This document shows positions 46,419 to 55,042 of a stretch of DNA of 64,000 nt, piece after piece. Source of the DNA: Niabella drilacis (GTDB lineage Bacteria > Bacteroidota > Bacteroidia > Chitinophagales > Chitinophagaceae). The stretch spans positions 1-64,000 of the forward strand of contig NZ_FMZO01000010.1 of assembly GCF_900101395.1 (NCBI RefSeq), given 5' to 3'. The notes beneath the pieces were generated by a model, which saw nothing but the letters and a program-made list of their open reading frames with translations, ran no database searches and had not been told where the DNA came from. A program made the position numbers and the translations under genes. The number at the start of each line of letters is the position of its first letter. Position 1 is the first letter of the stretch.

Positions 46419-48326
46419 TTATTTTCTTAAAAAGAACTGCACAATAAAGATCAATACCATCCCCAACACCATCATCAAAATATAAGAGCCGGTTTGCCCG
46501 CTTTGCAGCCAGCGCAGCTGACGGCCGCCATAACTTACCAGTCGCCCCACACCGTTCACCACTCCATCCACTACTTTCCGGTCCACCACATTACTTAAAA
46601 ATGAGCCCAGGGCATTGAGTGGTCTTACGATTATCGTATCATACAGTTCATCGACATACCATTTGTTCTCGAGCACTTTTCCCAAACCGGTTGCAGGCTG
46701 CAGGTCCGGTTTTTTTGCGAACCGGCTCCAGGCTATAACCACCACAACGATCACCAGCAGGGAAGAAACTCCGGCAAGGGTCCATTCCATGCTGTGCGAC
46801 ACTTCGTGAGCAGGGAGCAGGGCATAGGAGTCTTTGAAGACGGGCTTAAGGAAATCCGATAAGGCGTGCGCCCCCTGTGCGATGAACCCCGGCACTCCCA
46901 CAAATCCCCCCACAACCGAAAGGATCGCCAGAACGATGAGCGGTACCGTAATTGCTGCAGGACTTTCATGCAGGTGATGCTCCTGCTCCTGTGTGCCCCG
47001 GAAGTTGCCCTTAAAGGTGGTGGCATACAAACGGAACATATAAAAGGCGGTCAACAACGCTCCCAGCAGCCCCAGCGCATACAGCACCGGCGATTTGGCA
47101 AAGGCTCCTGCCAGGATCTCATCCTTTGAGAAAAACCCGGAGAAGCCCGGAATGCCGGCAATGGCCAGACAGCCCAGCAGGAAGGTTATATTGGTCACTT
47201 TCATGTATTTGGACAATCCGCCCATCCTGCGCATATCCTGCTCTCCTCCCATGGCATGGATCACGCTGCCGCTGCCCAGGAAGAGCAGGGCTTTAAAGAA
47301 GGCATGGGTCATCACATGGAAAACGGCCGCCACATAAGCGCCGCTCCCCAGGGCCAGGAACATATAGCCCAGCTGGCTTACCGTAGAGTAGGCCAGCACC
47401 TTTTTAATATCATTCTGCTTCAGCGCTATCGTAGCGGCCAGCAGGGCAGTGGCAATGCCGATAATGGCAATTACGTTCAATGTTGCAGGCGCCATAGAGA
47501 ACAGCAGGTTGGCTCTTGCGATCATGTAAATACCTGCCGTAACCATGGTAGCGGCGTGTATAAGGGCCGATACCGGAGTTGGACCGGCCATCGCATCGGG
47601 TAACCAGGTATACAACGGGATCTGGGCGCTTTTACCCGTAGCCCCCACAAACAGCAACAATGTAATTACTGTGATTTCCCGGCCGGATAATTTGGCCAGC
47701 GAAGCGCTTGTAAAGATTTCACTAAACGTTGTGGTGCCCAGTTTGTTGATAAGCATAAACAAGGCGATCAAAAATGCCAGATCTCCGATCCGGTTCATAA
47801 TAAAGGCTTTGTTAGCCGCTTTGCTGTATTCCTTTTTCTTAAACCAGAAACCGATCAGCAGATAAGAGCACAAACCAACCCCTTCCCAGCCAATGAACAT
47901 AATTACAAAATTGGCGCCCATTACCAGCAGCAGCATGGAAAAAACAAAAAGATTCAGGTAGGCAAAATACCTTCCGAAATGCTCCGGCTTTTCATCGTGC
48001 ATATAAGAGGTGGAATACACATGGATCAGGAAGCCCACACCGGTAATAACCAGCAGCCAGATAGCCGATAACTGGTCGATCTGGAAGGCAAAGGGGATCT
48101 TCAGGTTTCCTACATTGATAAATGGAAAGTACTCCGCAGTGTGCACATTCCCCGCGCGAACCTGGAAAAAGGCCCACAGGCTCAGTACGAAAGAAGCCAG
48201 GATCACGCCGCTTCCGATAACCCCGATAGCCCCTTTTGATAAGCTTTTTCTTCCCAGCCCGTTTATGATACAACCCAGCAATGGCAGCAGCGGGATCCAA
48301 TAAACGATATCTAACACATTATTCAT
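46419..48326 (-). CDS. nuoL: NADH-quinone oxidoreductase subunit L
   Basis: 635 aa, the largest antiporter-like subunit, with its long lateral helix at the C-terminus. Signatures: WEGVGLCSYLLIGFWFKKKEYSKAANKAFIMNRIGDLAFLIALF, GKSAQIPLYTWLPDAMAGPTPVSALIHAATMVTAGIYMIARANLLF, KQNDIKKVLAYSTVSQLGYMFLALG, MTHAFFKALLFLGSGSVIHAMGGEQDMRRMGGL and FSGFFSKDEIL. Length and key Lys, Glu and His residues are normal. Confidence 0.96.
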   Translation of the reverse strand: MNNVLDIVYWIPLLPLLGCIINGLGRKSLSKGAIGVIGSGVILASFVLSLWAFFQVRAGNVHTAEYFPFINVGNLKIPFAFQIDQLSAIWLLVITGVGFLIHVYSTSYMHDEKPEHFGRYFAYLNLFVFSMLLLVMGANFVIMFIGWEGVGLCSYLLIGFWFKKKEYSKAANKAFIMNRIGDLAFLIALFMLINKLGTTTFSEIFTSASLAKLSGREITVITLLLFVGATGKSAQIPLYTWLPDAMAGPTPVSALIHAATMVTAGIYMIARANLLFSMAPATLNVIAIIGIATALLAATIALKQNDIKKVLAYSTVSQLGYMFLALGSGAYVAAVFHVMTHAFFKALLFLGSGSVIHAMGGEQDMRRMGGLSKYMKVTNITFLLGCLAIAGIPGFSGFFSKDEILAGAFAKSPVLYALGLLGALLTAFYMFRLYATTFKGNFRGTQEQEHHLHESPAAITVPLIVLAILSVVGGFVGVPGFIAQGAHALSDFLKPVFKDSYALLPAHEVSHSMEWTLAGVSSLLVIVVVVIAWSRFAKKPDLQPATGLGKVLENKWYVDELYDTIIVRPLNALGSFLSNVVDRKVVDGVVNGVGRLVSYGGRQLRWLQSGQTGSYILMMVLGMVLIFIVQFFLRK

Positions 48327-48348
48327 AATAAAAAGAATGCCGGCGCAA

Positions 48349-48675
48349 TTAATGTTTCAGCCTGTTTAAAAAATTAATATTTATGGAGTGTACGTTCCGG
48401 TACATCATCACAATAATGGCCAGCCCCACGCTCACTTCTGCAGCGGCAACCACCATAATAAAGAATACAAACAACTGCCCGTCTGTTCCCGCTGTGGCGG
48501 CCGCCCCCTTGGCAATATGGTGCATTTTTGAAAAAGCGACCAGCAGCAGGTTCACAGAATTCAGCATTAACTCAACGCACATAAAAACAATAATGGCGTT
48601 CCTCCGTGTTAACACCCCTACCACGCCAATGGCAAATAAGCAAAGCGCAAGGGTGATGTAGTAATTTATTGGCAT
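48349..48675 (-). CDS. nuoK: NADH-quinone oxidoreductase subunit K
   Basis: 108 aa with three transmembrane helices. Contains [19 protein letters not shown] with the conserved membrane Glu and [26 protein letters not shown] with the second. Core of the quinone-coupled proton path together with NuoJ, NuoH and NuoA. Ends [10 protein letters not shown]. The end of this gene happens to include AGCCTGTTTAAAA, which also occurs in the MITE but here encodes conserved protein. Confidence 0.95.
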   Translation of the reverse strand: MPINYYITLALCLFAIGVVGVLTRRNAIIVFMCVELMLNSVNLLLVAFSKMHHIAKGAAATAGTDGQLFVFFIMVVAAAEVSVGLAIIVMMYRNVHSININFLNRLKH

Positions 48676-48680
48676 GTAAA

Positions 48681-48708
48681 AAGTTTCAAGTTTTAAGTTT
48701 CAGGTTCC
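48681..48708. repeat. Degenerate tandem repeat between nuoJ and nuoK
   Basis: AAGTTTCAAGTTTT followed by AAGTTTCAGGTTCC, a 14-base unit with 11 of 14 bases identical. Confidence 0.5.
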
Positions 48709-48745
48709 CGTACAATGCTCCTTCTTCTTTTGAGGATGAGCAGGA

Positions 48746-49246
48746 TTACTCTTTTTTACCGATCACCACAGAGCCGATCATGGCGCTTAAGAAGAGCACG
48801 CTGCTGATTTCGAACGGGATCACAAAAGTGGTGAACAGCTCGCGCCCCAGGCTTTTCACCAGCCCGATGTCGCCGGTTCCCATTTCCACCAGGTTTTGCT
48901 TCACCTCCGTATTTTTCAAAGCGGCGATCAATACCAGGAACAGGCAGCTGCCGGCAATGGCGCCTACGATCTGCAGCCATTTGTTCTTAAGGGTTTCGGT
49001 GGCCTTGCTCAGGTTCATCAACATGATCACAAAAAGGAACAATACCATAATGGCGCCGGCATAAACAATAATGTTCACAATAGCCAGGAACTGCGCATTC
49101 ATTAAAATATAGTGACCGGAAATAGCAAAAAAGGTTACGATCAGCCCCAGCACACTGTATACGGGATTTTTACTGGTCACAATCATCAGTGCGCTCCCTA
49201 TGGCGATCACCGTTAATACCCAGAATAATAATTGCGTAATATTCAT
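48746..49246 (-). CDS. nuoJ: NADH-quinone oxidoreductase subunit J
   Basis: 166 aa with five helices: LLFWVLTVIAIGSALMIVTSKNPVYSVLGLIVTFFAISGHYILMNAQFLAIVNIIVYAGAIMVLFLFVIMLMNL is the family core, and VIPFEISSVLFLSAMIGSVVIG the last helix. The third helix contains the pi-bulge region that moves in the catalytic cycle. 19 bases after nuoI. Confidence 0.95.
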   Translation of the reverse strand: MNITQLLFWVLTVIAIGSALMIVTSKNPVYSVLGLIVTFFAISGHYILMNAQFLAIVNIIVYAGAIMVLFLFVIMLMNLSKATETLKNKWLQIVGAIAGSCLFLVLIAALKNTEVKQNLVEMGTGDIGLVKSLGRELFTTFVIPFEISSVLFLSAMIGSVVIGKKE

Positions 49247-49265
49247 TTCGTTTCTTAATTAACCC

Positions 49266-49823
49266 TTAAACACCTTCTTTTTCCCTGCTGATGGTACCCA
49301 ATGCTTTTTTGTAGCCTTCCGGGTCGGTAACCGGGTTGGGGATCAGCAGATCATCCTTTTTATAGATAAACCCTTTCCGCTGGTAGTTAGCCGGTGTAAA
49401 GGTTTGCGAAAGATAGATCGCATCTTTGGGACAGGCTTCCTCACAATAACCGCAAAAGATGCAACGCAGCATATTGATCTCATATTTTGCAGCGTATTTT
49501 TCCTCACGATACAGATGCTCTTCCCCTTCCTGGCGTTCTGCAGCCTCCATGGTGATGGCCTCAGCAGGACAGGCCACAGCGCAAAGCCCGCAGGCGGTGC
49601 ATTTTTCACGTCCCTCCTCATCCCGGTTCAGGATGTGCAGCCCCCGGAACACTTTGCTGAACGGCCGCGTTTCCTCCGGGTATTTGATGGTCACTTTCTT
49701 TTTAAAGAAATGCTTTAATGTAATGGCCATTCCCTTAAAAATATTTACCAGGTATAAACGTTCCACCCAGTTCATCGGTCTTCGATCAACGGGTTTACTC
49801 CTGTTTGTTATTTGTACACTCAT
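49266..49823 (-). CDS. nuoI: NADH-quinone oxidoreductase subunit I (ferredoxin type)
   Basis: 185 aa. Carries two [4Fe-4S] clusters (N6a and N6b) in the peripheral arm. Cys motifs CTACGLCAVACP and CIFCGYCEEACP are both complete. The N-terminal part (WVERLYLVNIFKGMAITLKHFFKKKVTIKYPEE) is the usual membrane-associated helix. The 166-base spacer that separates it from nuoH is unusually long for this operon and shows no gene. Confidence 0.96.
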   Translation of the reverse strand: MSVQITNRSKPVDRRPMNWVERLYLVNIFKGMAITLKHFFKKKVTIKYPEETRPFSKVFRGLHILNRDEEGREKCTACGLCAVACPAEAITMEAAERQEGEEHLYREEKYAAKYEINMLRCIFCGYCEEACPKDAIYLSQTFTPANYQRKGFIYKKDDLLIPNPVTDPEGYKKALGTISREKEGV

Positions 49824-49989
49824 GTTTCTTTATAAAGCGCTTTACTTTTAATTTTTTTTGTGCCGGCTGCCGTACACCTCCCGGCATTCTTGCGTCGCAC
49901 TCCTGTACGCCAGCACTTCTGGCATCATCTATTTCCTACCCATCATTTCCTATCCACATCTTACGATTATCTGCTCTCTGCTTTCTTCA

Positions 49990-51045
49990 TCATTTCTTCA
50001 GCCACAGGATCACCAGGGCTGTTATTACCATATTAAGTAACGCCAGCGGTATCAGCCGTTTCCATCCAAGATGCATCAGCTGATCAAACCGGAAACGCGG
50101 GATCGTCCACCGGATCCACATAAATACGAACACAAAGAACAGGGCCTTTGCCATCAGCGTAAGGAACGTAAGCAATGCTACCCAGTTCTCCCCGATATGC
50201 TGTGCTAAATTGGCTTCGTTTACAAACGGAATGTCATAGCCGCCAAAATAAAGGGTTGCCATGATGACGCCGCTTATAAACATATTGATATATTCCGCAA
50301 ACAGGTAAAATCCCAGTTTCATGCTGGAATACTCCTGGTGATATCCAAAGTTCAGTTCATTTTCCGCCTCGGGTAAATCAAACGGCGTACGGTTTGTTTC
50401 TGCCAGGGCGCAGATAAAAAAGATAATAAACCCGATGGGCTGGTAAACAATATTCCATACCGCATTGTACTGCTCGCCTACGATAACGCTCATCTGCAGG
50501 GAGCCGGTCAGCATCAGTACAGCGATCAGCGAAAGCCCCATGGCCAGCTCGTACGACACCATCTGTGAAGCACCCCGGATGGCCGCCAGCAATGAAAACT
50601 TGTTGTTGGAAGCCCATCCGCCCAGCATGATACCATATACACCCAAACTTACCACGCCAAATACATACAGGATGCCGATGTTTACATCCGCTACCTGTAA
50701 GGGCACTACGCGGCTACCAATGTTCATTGAACTGCCCCAGGGTATTACGGCACTGGTGAGCAATGCCGTTACCATGGCCAGTAAGGGGCCCAGGATAAAC
50801 AGGAACTTGGATGAGGCCAGGGGAATGATCTCTTCTTTAAAAAAGAGCTTACCTCCATCAGCCAATGGCTGCAGCAATCCGAAAGGCCCCGCCCTGTTGG
50901 GACCGATACGGTCCTGGATAAAAGCGGCTACCTTCCGTTCCCCATACGTAGCATACATGGCCACAACCATTGAAAGGGTAACAATGGCCGCGATCAGCAC
51001 CAGTTTCTCAATAATAAAAATCCAATCAATAGCCAGTAAGTACAT
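49990..51045 (-). CDS. nuoH: NADH-quinone oxidoreductase subunit H
   Basis: 351 aa, eight helices, forms the quinone-binding chamber between peripheral and membrane arms. Signatures: ATYGERKVAAFIQDRIGPNRAGPFGLLQPLADGGKLFFKEEIIP, GWASNNKFSLLAAIRGASQMVSYELAMGLSLIAVLML, ALAETNRTPFDLPEAENELNFGYHQEYSSMKLGFYLFAEY and WIRWTIPRFRFDQLMHLGWKRLIPLAL. The start is MYLLAIDWIFIIEKL, 19 bases after nuoG. Confidence 0.96.
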   Translation of the reverse strand: MYLLAIDWIFIIEKLVLIAAIVTLSMVVAMYATYGERKVAAFIQDRIGPNRAGPFGLLQPLADGGKLFFKEEIIPLASSKFLFILGPLLAMVTALLTSAVIPWGSSMNIGSRVVPLQVADVNIGILYVFGVVSLGVYGIMLGGWASNNKFSLLAAIRGASQMVSYELAMGLSLIAVLMLTGSLQMSVIVGEQYNAVWNIVYQPIGFIIFFICALAETNRTPFDLPEAENELNFGYHQEYSSMKLGFYLFAEYINMFISGVIMATLYFGGYDIPFVNEANLAQHIGENWVALLTFLTLMAKALFFVFVFMWIRWTIPRFRFDQLMHLGWKRLIPLALLNMVITALVILWLKK

Positions 51046-51064
51046 GTTATAATAATATAGCTTG

Positions 51065-52210
51065 TTAATCTTTCTTTTCTTCTATTACTTTTTCCCGGTT
51101 GAACACGGCCCCGGTTGCCGGCCCCGGTATCTTGCTAAGATCTACCCCGGGATCATTCACCTCGCTGATGCTGTGGATATCCATGAGCAGTTTGGGTGCT
51201 CTTCCTCCCATTACCGCACTGATCGTTTCTTTTGGACGGTCCAGCACTTCGTAGTGGTTGGCACCGATAACGGAATGCCGGGCTACCTTCATGGGTCCTT
51301 CTATTACCCAGTCATTGATATCTTTCTTTTCAAAGCGGCATTCATTGCAGATCCAGCCGGTCTTGCCATCTTCCGCAGGCAGTATCTCTCCCCACTGGTC
51401 TTTCCGCGCCGTTACCCGCAATACCTCGTTTCCCCGCTCCCACAGTGTTACCTTGCCACAGCAATTGGGACAATCGCGGTGCGCATCTACCGGTTTGGTA
51501 AACCATACCCGGTTCTTAAAGCGGAAGGTCTTATCGGTTAATGCACCTACCGGGCAAACGTCGATCACATTACCGATAAATTGATTATCCAGCGATTTTT
51601 CGATATAGGTGGCAATCTCTGCATGATCGCCCCGGTCAAGCACCCCGTGCTGCCGTTTATTCGTCAGCTGATCGGCGGTAAATACACAACGGTAGCACAG
51701 GATGCAACGCGTCATGTGCAGCTGGATGTATTTACCCAGGTTATGCTTTTTGAATGTGCGTCTTTTAAATTCATAACGGGTTCCGGCCTTACCATGCTCA
51801 TAACTCAGGTCCTGCAAATGGCATTCCCCGGCCTGGTCGCAAACCGGGCAATCCAGGGGGTGGTTGATCAGTAAAAACTCCACCACACTGTTCCGCGCAT
51901 TGATGACCCGTTCGCTGGTGATGCTTTTTACCTCCATGCCGTCCATAACGGTGGTGCGGCAACTGGCTACCAGCTTGGGCATAGGACGCGGATCCTTTTC
52001 CGATCCCTTGCTTACCTCAACCAGGCAGGTACGGCATTTACCACCGCTTCCTTTCAGGGGTGTATAAAAGCACATGGCCGGAGGGGTAACATCTCCTCCT
52101 ATTAATCTTGCAGCCTGCAAAATGGTAGTACCGGGCGGCACGTCCAGGGTAACATTATCGATGGTTACCTTAAAGTTTGCAGGTGGTTCTTGTTTTATTT
52201 CGTCTGCCAT
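51065..52210 (-). CDS. nuoG: NADH-quinone oxidoreductase subunit G, short form
   Basis: 381 aa from ATG 52210 (MADEIKQEPPANFKVTIDNVTLDVPPGT). N-terminal [2Fe-2S] domain (MCFYTPLKGSGGKCRTCLVEV), His/Cys [4Fe-4S] motif (CPVCDQAGECHLQDLSYEHG), further clusters (MTRCILCYRCV, VIDVCPVGALT) and CPNCCGK / ICNECRF. The molybdopterin-oxidoreductase-like domain that makes NuoG ~900 aa in E. coli is absent. Short NuoG is normal for part of the Bacteroidota. Its start lies 5 bases from the end of the GxxExxY inverted-repeat element. Confidence 0.93.
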   Translation of the reverse strand: MADEIKQEPPANFKVTIDNVTLDVPPGTTILQAARLIGGDVTPPAMCFYTPLKGSGGKCRTCLVEVSKGSEKDPRPMPKLVASCRTTVMDGMEVKSITSERVINARNSVVEFLLINHPLDCPVCDQAGECHLQDLSYEHGKAGTRYEFKRRTFKKHNLGKYIQLHMTRCILCYRCVFTADQLTNKRQHGVLDRGDHAEIATYIEKSLDNQFIGNVIDVCPVGALTDKTFRFKNRVWFTKPVDAHRDCPNCCGKVTLWERGNEVLRVTARKDQWGEILPAEDGKTGWICNECRFEKKDINDWVIEGPMKVARHSVIGANHYEVLDRPKETISAVMGGRAPKLLMDIHSISEVNDPGVDLSKIPGPATGAVFNREKVIEEKKD

Positions 52211-52215
52211 ATTTA

Positions 52216-52676
52216 TTTCTCGCAAAGACGCCAGGACCTCGCCAAGACGCCAATATTTTATAAATTATTTACAATACGATGCATACCATTTTTAATCAGC
52301 GGTACATTAAAGTTGATTAGCAGCCCCAGCTTCAAATCTGTTAACTTTAGATATGTTAGCACCTGCTTATAATGTACATCTGCCAATGCCTCGATCGATT
52401 TAAATTCCAGAATTACTTTATTTCCAATTACTACATCAGGGATAAAACCAATTCCCATATCTATTCCCTCGTGTATCAATCGCACTCCCTGCTGCCTTTT
52501 AAACCCTATCCCCGTTTTTTGCCACTCATAGCAAAAGATCTCCTCGTAAACGCTTTCAAATAATCCCGGTCCATATTGACTGTGAATTTTGAAACAGCAA
52601 TCAACCGCAATCTTCGCTAATTCATTTTCCGTCATACCTTTTATTCTTTGCGTTGACGTTGCGGCTTTGCGAGAAA
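52216..52676. mobile_element. Inverted-repeat element carrying a GxxExxY gene, inside the nuo operon
   Basis: Left end TTTCTCGCAAAGACGCC (52216-52232) matches the reverse complement of the right end (52661-52676: TTTCTCGCAAAGCCGC), and the related CGCAAAG/CCAAGACGCC words continue inward on both sides. About 461 bp. It fills the space between the nuoF stop (52682) and the nuoG start (52210) almost exactly. No transposase is encoded. Cellular origin and mobility are inferred from the ends only; no target duplication was identified. Confidence 0.6.
52258..52635 (-). CDS. GxxExxY family protein
   Basis: 125 aa from ATG 52635 (MTENELAKIAVDCCFKIHSQYGPGLFESVYEEIFCYEW). Carries the naming motif GPGLFESVYE, then IGFKRQQGVRLIHEGIDMGIGFIPDVVIGNKVILEFKSIEALADVHYKQVLTYLKLTDLKLGLLINFNVPLIKNGMHRIVN. 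The PDVVI...LEFKS arrangement recalls PD-(D/E)xK nuclease folds; function unknown. The open frame runs up to 52992, but the rest overlaps nuoF out of frame. Same direction as the nuo genes, so it is co-transcribed with them. Confidence 0.88.
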   Translation of the reverse strand: MTENELAKIAVDCCFKIHSQYGPGLFESVYEEIFCYEWQKTGIGFKRQQGVRLIHEGIDMGIGFIPDVVIGNKVILEFKSIEALADVHYKQVLTYLKLTDLKLGLLINFNVPLIKNGMHRIVNNL

Positions 52677-52681
52677 CGACC

Positions 52682-54046
52682 TTACACCGCCACAGGCTCC
52701 GATACCGGCAACGGATCTGCGTAATGTGCCAGTCCGTAGTTCCGTGTCTGTGCTTCTGCAGCATTGGTAATATGCCACTCAAACTCATCCCGGAAATGAC
52801 GGATTGCTGCCGCCACCGGCCATGCAGCCGCATCACCCAGCGGGCAGATCGTATTTCCTTCGATCTTGCTCTGGATATCCCACAACAGGTCAATATCGCT
52901 GAGCTTACCCTGCCCCTGATCCAGACGCAGCAATAATTTTTCCATCCACCCCGTACCTTCACGGCAGGGCGAACACTGCCCGCAGCTTTCATGACGATAG
53001 AAGCGCGCCAGGGTGTAGGTATGTTTTACCACACACTGGTCCTCATCCAGCACGATGAATCCGCCGCTCCCCATCATGGTACCTGTGGCAAAGCCGCCGT
53101 CGGAAAGGCTTTCGTAGTTCATGATCCGCGACTCCCCTTTTGCTGTTTTCAGCAACAGGTTAGCCGGCAGGATGGGTACCGATGACCCGCCCGGAATACA
53201 GGCTTTCAGCCGTTTGCCGCTTTTAATACCCCCGCACCATTCATCACTATAAATAAATTCCTCAACGGAAATGGTCATGTCTATTTCATAAACCCCGGGT
53301 TTGTTGATATTGCCGCAGGCAGAGATCAGCTTTGTTCCGGTTGACCGGCCTACACCGATCTTAGCATATTCTTCACCGCCGATATTGATGATGGGTACTA
53401 CGGCAGCCAGAGTTTCTACATTGTTCACCACCGTAGGACGGTCCCAGGCTCCTTTAACCGCCGGGAATGGCGGTTTAATACGCGGGTTGCCCCGTTTTCC
53501 TTCCAGCGATTCGATCAGGGCGGTTTCCTCACCACAGATATAGGCTCCGGCACCGCGCTGTACGTAGATCTCACAATCAAACCCCGAGTTAAGGATATTC
53601 TTACCCAGGAAGCCATTGGCCTTTGCTTCGGCAATGGCCTGCTCCAGGATATCCGGGATCCAGGCATATTCTCCCCGGATATAGATATACGTAACATTGG
53701 AGCCCAGCGCATAGCTGGACACGATCAATCCTTCAATAAGCAGGTGCGGCAGAAACTCCATCAGGTAGCGGTCTTTAAAAGTACCGGGTTCGCTTTCATC
53801 CGCATTACAAACCAGGTGACGGGGAACGCCCTCCGGCTTGGCGATAAAACTCCATTTCATACCGGTAGGGAACCCCGCTCCGCCCCGGCCCCGGAGACCG
53901 CTTTTCTTTACTTCCTCTACCACTTCATCCGGCGCCATTTTCAGGGCCTTTTCCACACTGCGATAGCCCCCGTTCTTACGATACACATCATAATAACGGA
54001 TGCCTTCAATATGTGCGTTCTCTAAAAGTAATTTTTGACTGCTCAT
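52682..54046 (-). CDS. nuoF: NADH-quinone oxidoreductase subunit F
   Basis: 454 aa. Binds NADH, FMN and the N3 [4Fe-4S] cluster, the entry point of electrons. FMN/NADH loop GLRGRGGAGFPTGMKWSF, ESEPGTFKDRYLMEFLPHLLIEG, GAGAYICGEETALIESLEGKRGNPRIKPPFPAVKG, and the cluster ligands CGQCSPCREGTGW with ICPLGDAAAWP. Starts MSSQKLLLENAHIEGIRYYDVYRKNGGY. Followed by the GxxExxY element. Upstream neighbour is the VOC gene, 37 bases away. Confidence 0.96.
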   Translation of the reverse strand: MSSQKLLLENAHIEGIRYYDVYRKNGGYRSVEKALKMAPDEVVEEVKKSGLRGRGGAGFPTGMKWSFIAKPEGVPRHLVCNADESEPGTFKDRYLMEFLPHLLIEGLIVSSYALGSNVTYIYIRGEYAWIPDILEQAIAEAKANGFLGKNILNSGFDCEIYVQRGAGAYICGEETALIESLEGKRGNPRIKPPFPAVKGAWDRPTVVNNVETLAAVVPIINIGGEEYAKIGVGRSTGTKLISACGNINKPGVYEIDMTISVEEFIYSDEWCGGIKSGKRLKACIPGGSSVPILPANLLLKTAKGESRIMNYESLSDGGFATGTMMGSGGFIVLDEDQCVVKHTYTLARFYRHESCGQCSPCREGTGWMEKLLLRLDQGQGKLSDIDLLWDIQSKIEGNTICPLGDAAAWPVAAAIRHFRDEFEWHITNAAEAQTRNYGLAHYADPLPVSEPVAV

Positions 54047-54083
54047 TGTTTTTATCCTTTTCCCAGGGCCAGTTGCAAAACAA

Positions 54084-54506
54084 CTAACGCTTAGGCTTAT
54101 CGTAGTTGAACATCCAGCTGATACCGAACCGGTCCGTTACCATACCGAATTTTGCTCCCCAGAACGTATCCTGGAGCGGCATGGTGATGGTTCCACCGGC
54201 TGCCAGCGCCTCAAATGCCCCGGTAACCGATGCTTCGTCGGTAAAATTCAGTGCCAGGCTTATATTTGATCCGGCGGTTACAGGCGCTGTACCCGGTGCA
54301 CAATCGCTTACCATGAAGTTCAGTTCGCCTGCGCTGAACAGGGCATGCATGATCTTATCCTTATGCGAATCCGGGCTTGGGAAATCGGCCCGGGCCTCAC
54401 CAAATGTCTGGCAATGCACGATCTGTCCACCAAAGGCTGCCGCATAAAAATCCAGCGCTTCCGCTGCATCGCCGTTAAAGTTCAGATAAGGAGTGATCGC
54501 CTGCAT
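54084..54506 (-). CDS. VOC-family protein (PhnB-like) inside the nuo operon
   Basis: 140 aa. PhnB/glyoxalase-like two-module fold: ITPYLNFNGDAAEALDFYAAAFGGQIV, MHALFSAGELNFMVSDC, ISLALNFTDEASVTGAFEALAAGGTITMPLQDTFWGAKFGMVTDRFGISWMFNY. Relatives bind small ligands or metals; many are uncharacterised. It lies 11 bases after nuoE and 37 before nuoF on the same strand, so it is expressed with complex I. I know no established role for it there; probably an insertion into the operon. Confidence 0.88.
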   Translation of the reverse strand: MQAITPYLNFNGDAAEALDFYAAAFGGQIVHCQTFGEARADFPSPDSHKDKIMHALFSAGELNFMVSDCAPGTAPVTAGSNISLALNFTDEASVTGAFEALAAGGTITMPLQDTFWGAKFGMVTDRFGISWMFNYDKPKR

Positions 54507-54517
54507 CGCCGTTTCTT

Positions 54518-55042
54518 TTAATTATTAACGGATACATTATTCCTGCATTCAGCAATAATGGCATCTACTTTTTCTTTTGTGAGGTGCTCTTTATAAAACT
54601 TCCCCACCTGCATCATGGGTGCATACCCGCAGGCACCCAGGCACTCGGCCACTTTTAAGGTAAACAGACCGTCTTCCGTGGTTTCACCGGGTTTTATATT
54701 CAGCCGCTCGCCAATATACGCTATGATATCATCGCTACCCTGGATCATACAGGGGCCGGTCTGACACACTTCAAATACATACTTCCCTACAGGCTTCAGG
54801 TTGTACATCGTGTAAAACGTTGCCACCTCATAAACTTCTATGGGTTCAATTTGTAAAAGTGCAGCCACATAGTCCATGGTTTCCGTGCTCAGCCAGCCAA
54901 ACACTTCCTGCGCCAGGTGCAATACCGGAAGCAGGGCGCTTTTTTGCTTACCCTCCGGGTACCGGGCTATGATCTGGTTCACTTTTTCCAATTGTTCCTG
55001 AGAAAACTGTATCATTATCTTTTGCTCCATTATTAAATCCAT
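54518..55042 (-). CDS. nuoE: NADH-quinone oxidoreductase subunit E
   Basis: 174 aa. Holds the N1a [2Fe-2S] cluster with ligands in VCQTGPCMIQG and CLGACGYAPMMQ. The N-terminal helical part reads SQEQLEKVNQIIARYPEGKQKSALLPVLHLAQEVFGWLSTETMDYVAALLQIEPIEVYEVATFYTMYNLKPVGKY. The first ATG shares bases with the nuoD stop (TAATG), which couples their translation; later in-frame ATGs (MEQK, MIQF) are alternatives, MIQF being closest to the usual family start. Confidence 0.93.
   Translation of the reverse strand: MDLIMEQKIMIQFSQEQLEKVNQIIARYPEGKQKSALLPVLHLAQEVFGWLSTETMDYVAALLQIEPIEVYEVATFYTMYNLKPVGKYVFEVCQTGPCMIQGSDDIIAYIGERLNIKPGETTEDGLFTLKVAECLGACGYAPMMQVGKFYKEHLTKEKVDAIIAECRNNVSVNN

Noticed and set aside
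48349-48370. AGCCTGTTTAAAA near the nuoK end, like the MITE end
   Set aside because: It encodes the conserved NuoK C-terminus and lacks the following MITE bases.
49824-49989. Possible gene in the long nuoH-nuoI spacer
   Set aside because: Short plus-strand frames only, no domain, opposite to the operon.
52636-52992. N-terminal extension of the GxxExxY gene
   Set aside because: This part is nuoF read out of frame; the family starts at the ATG at 52635.
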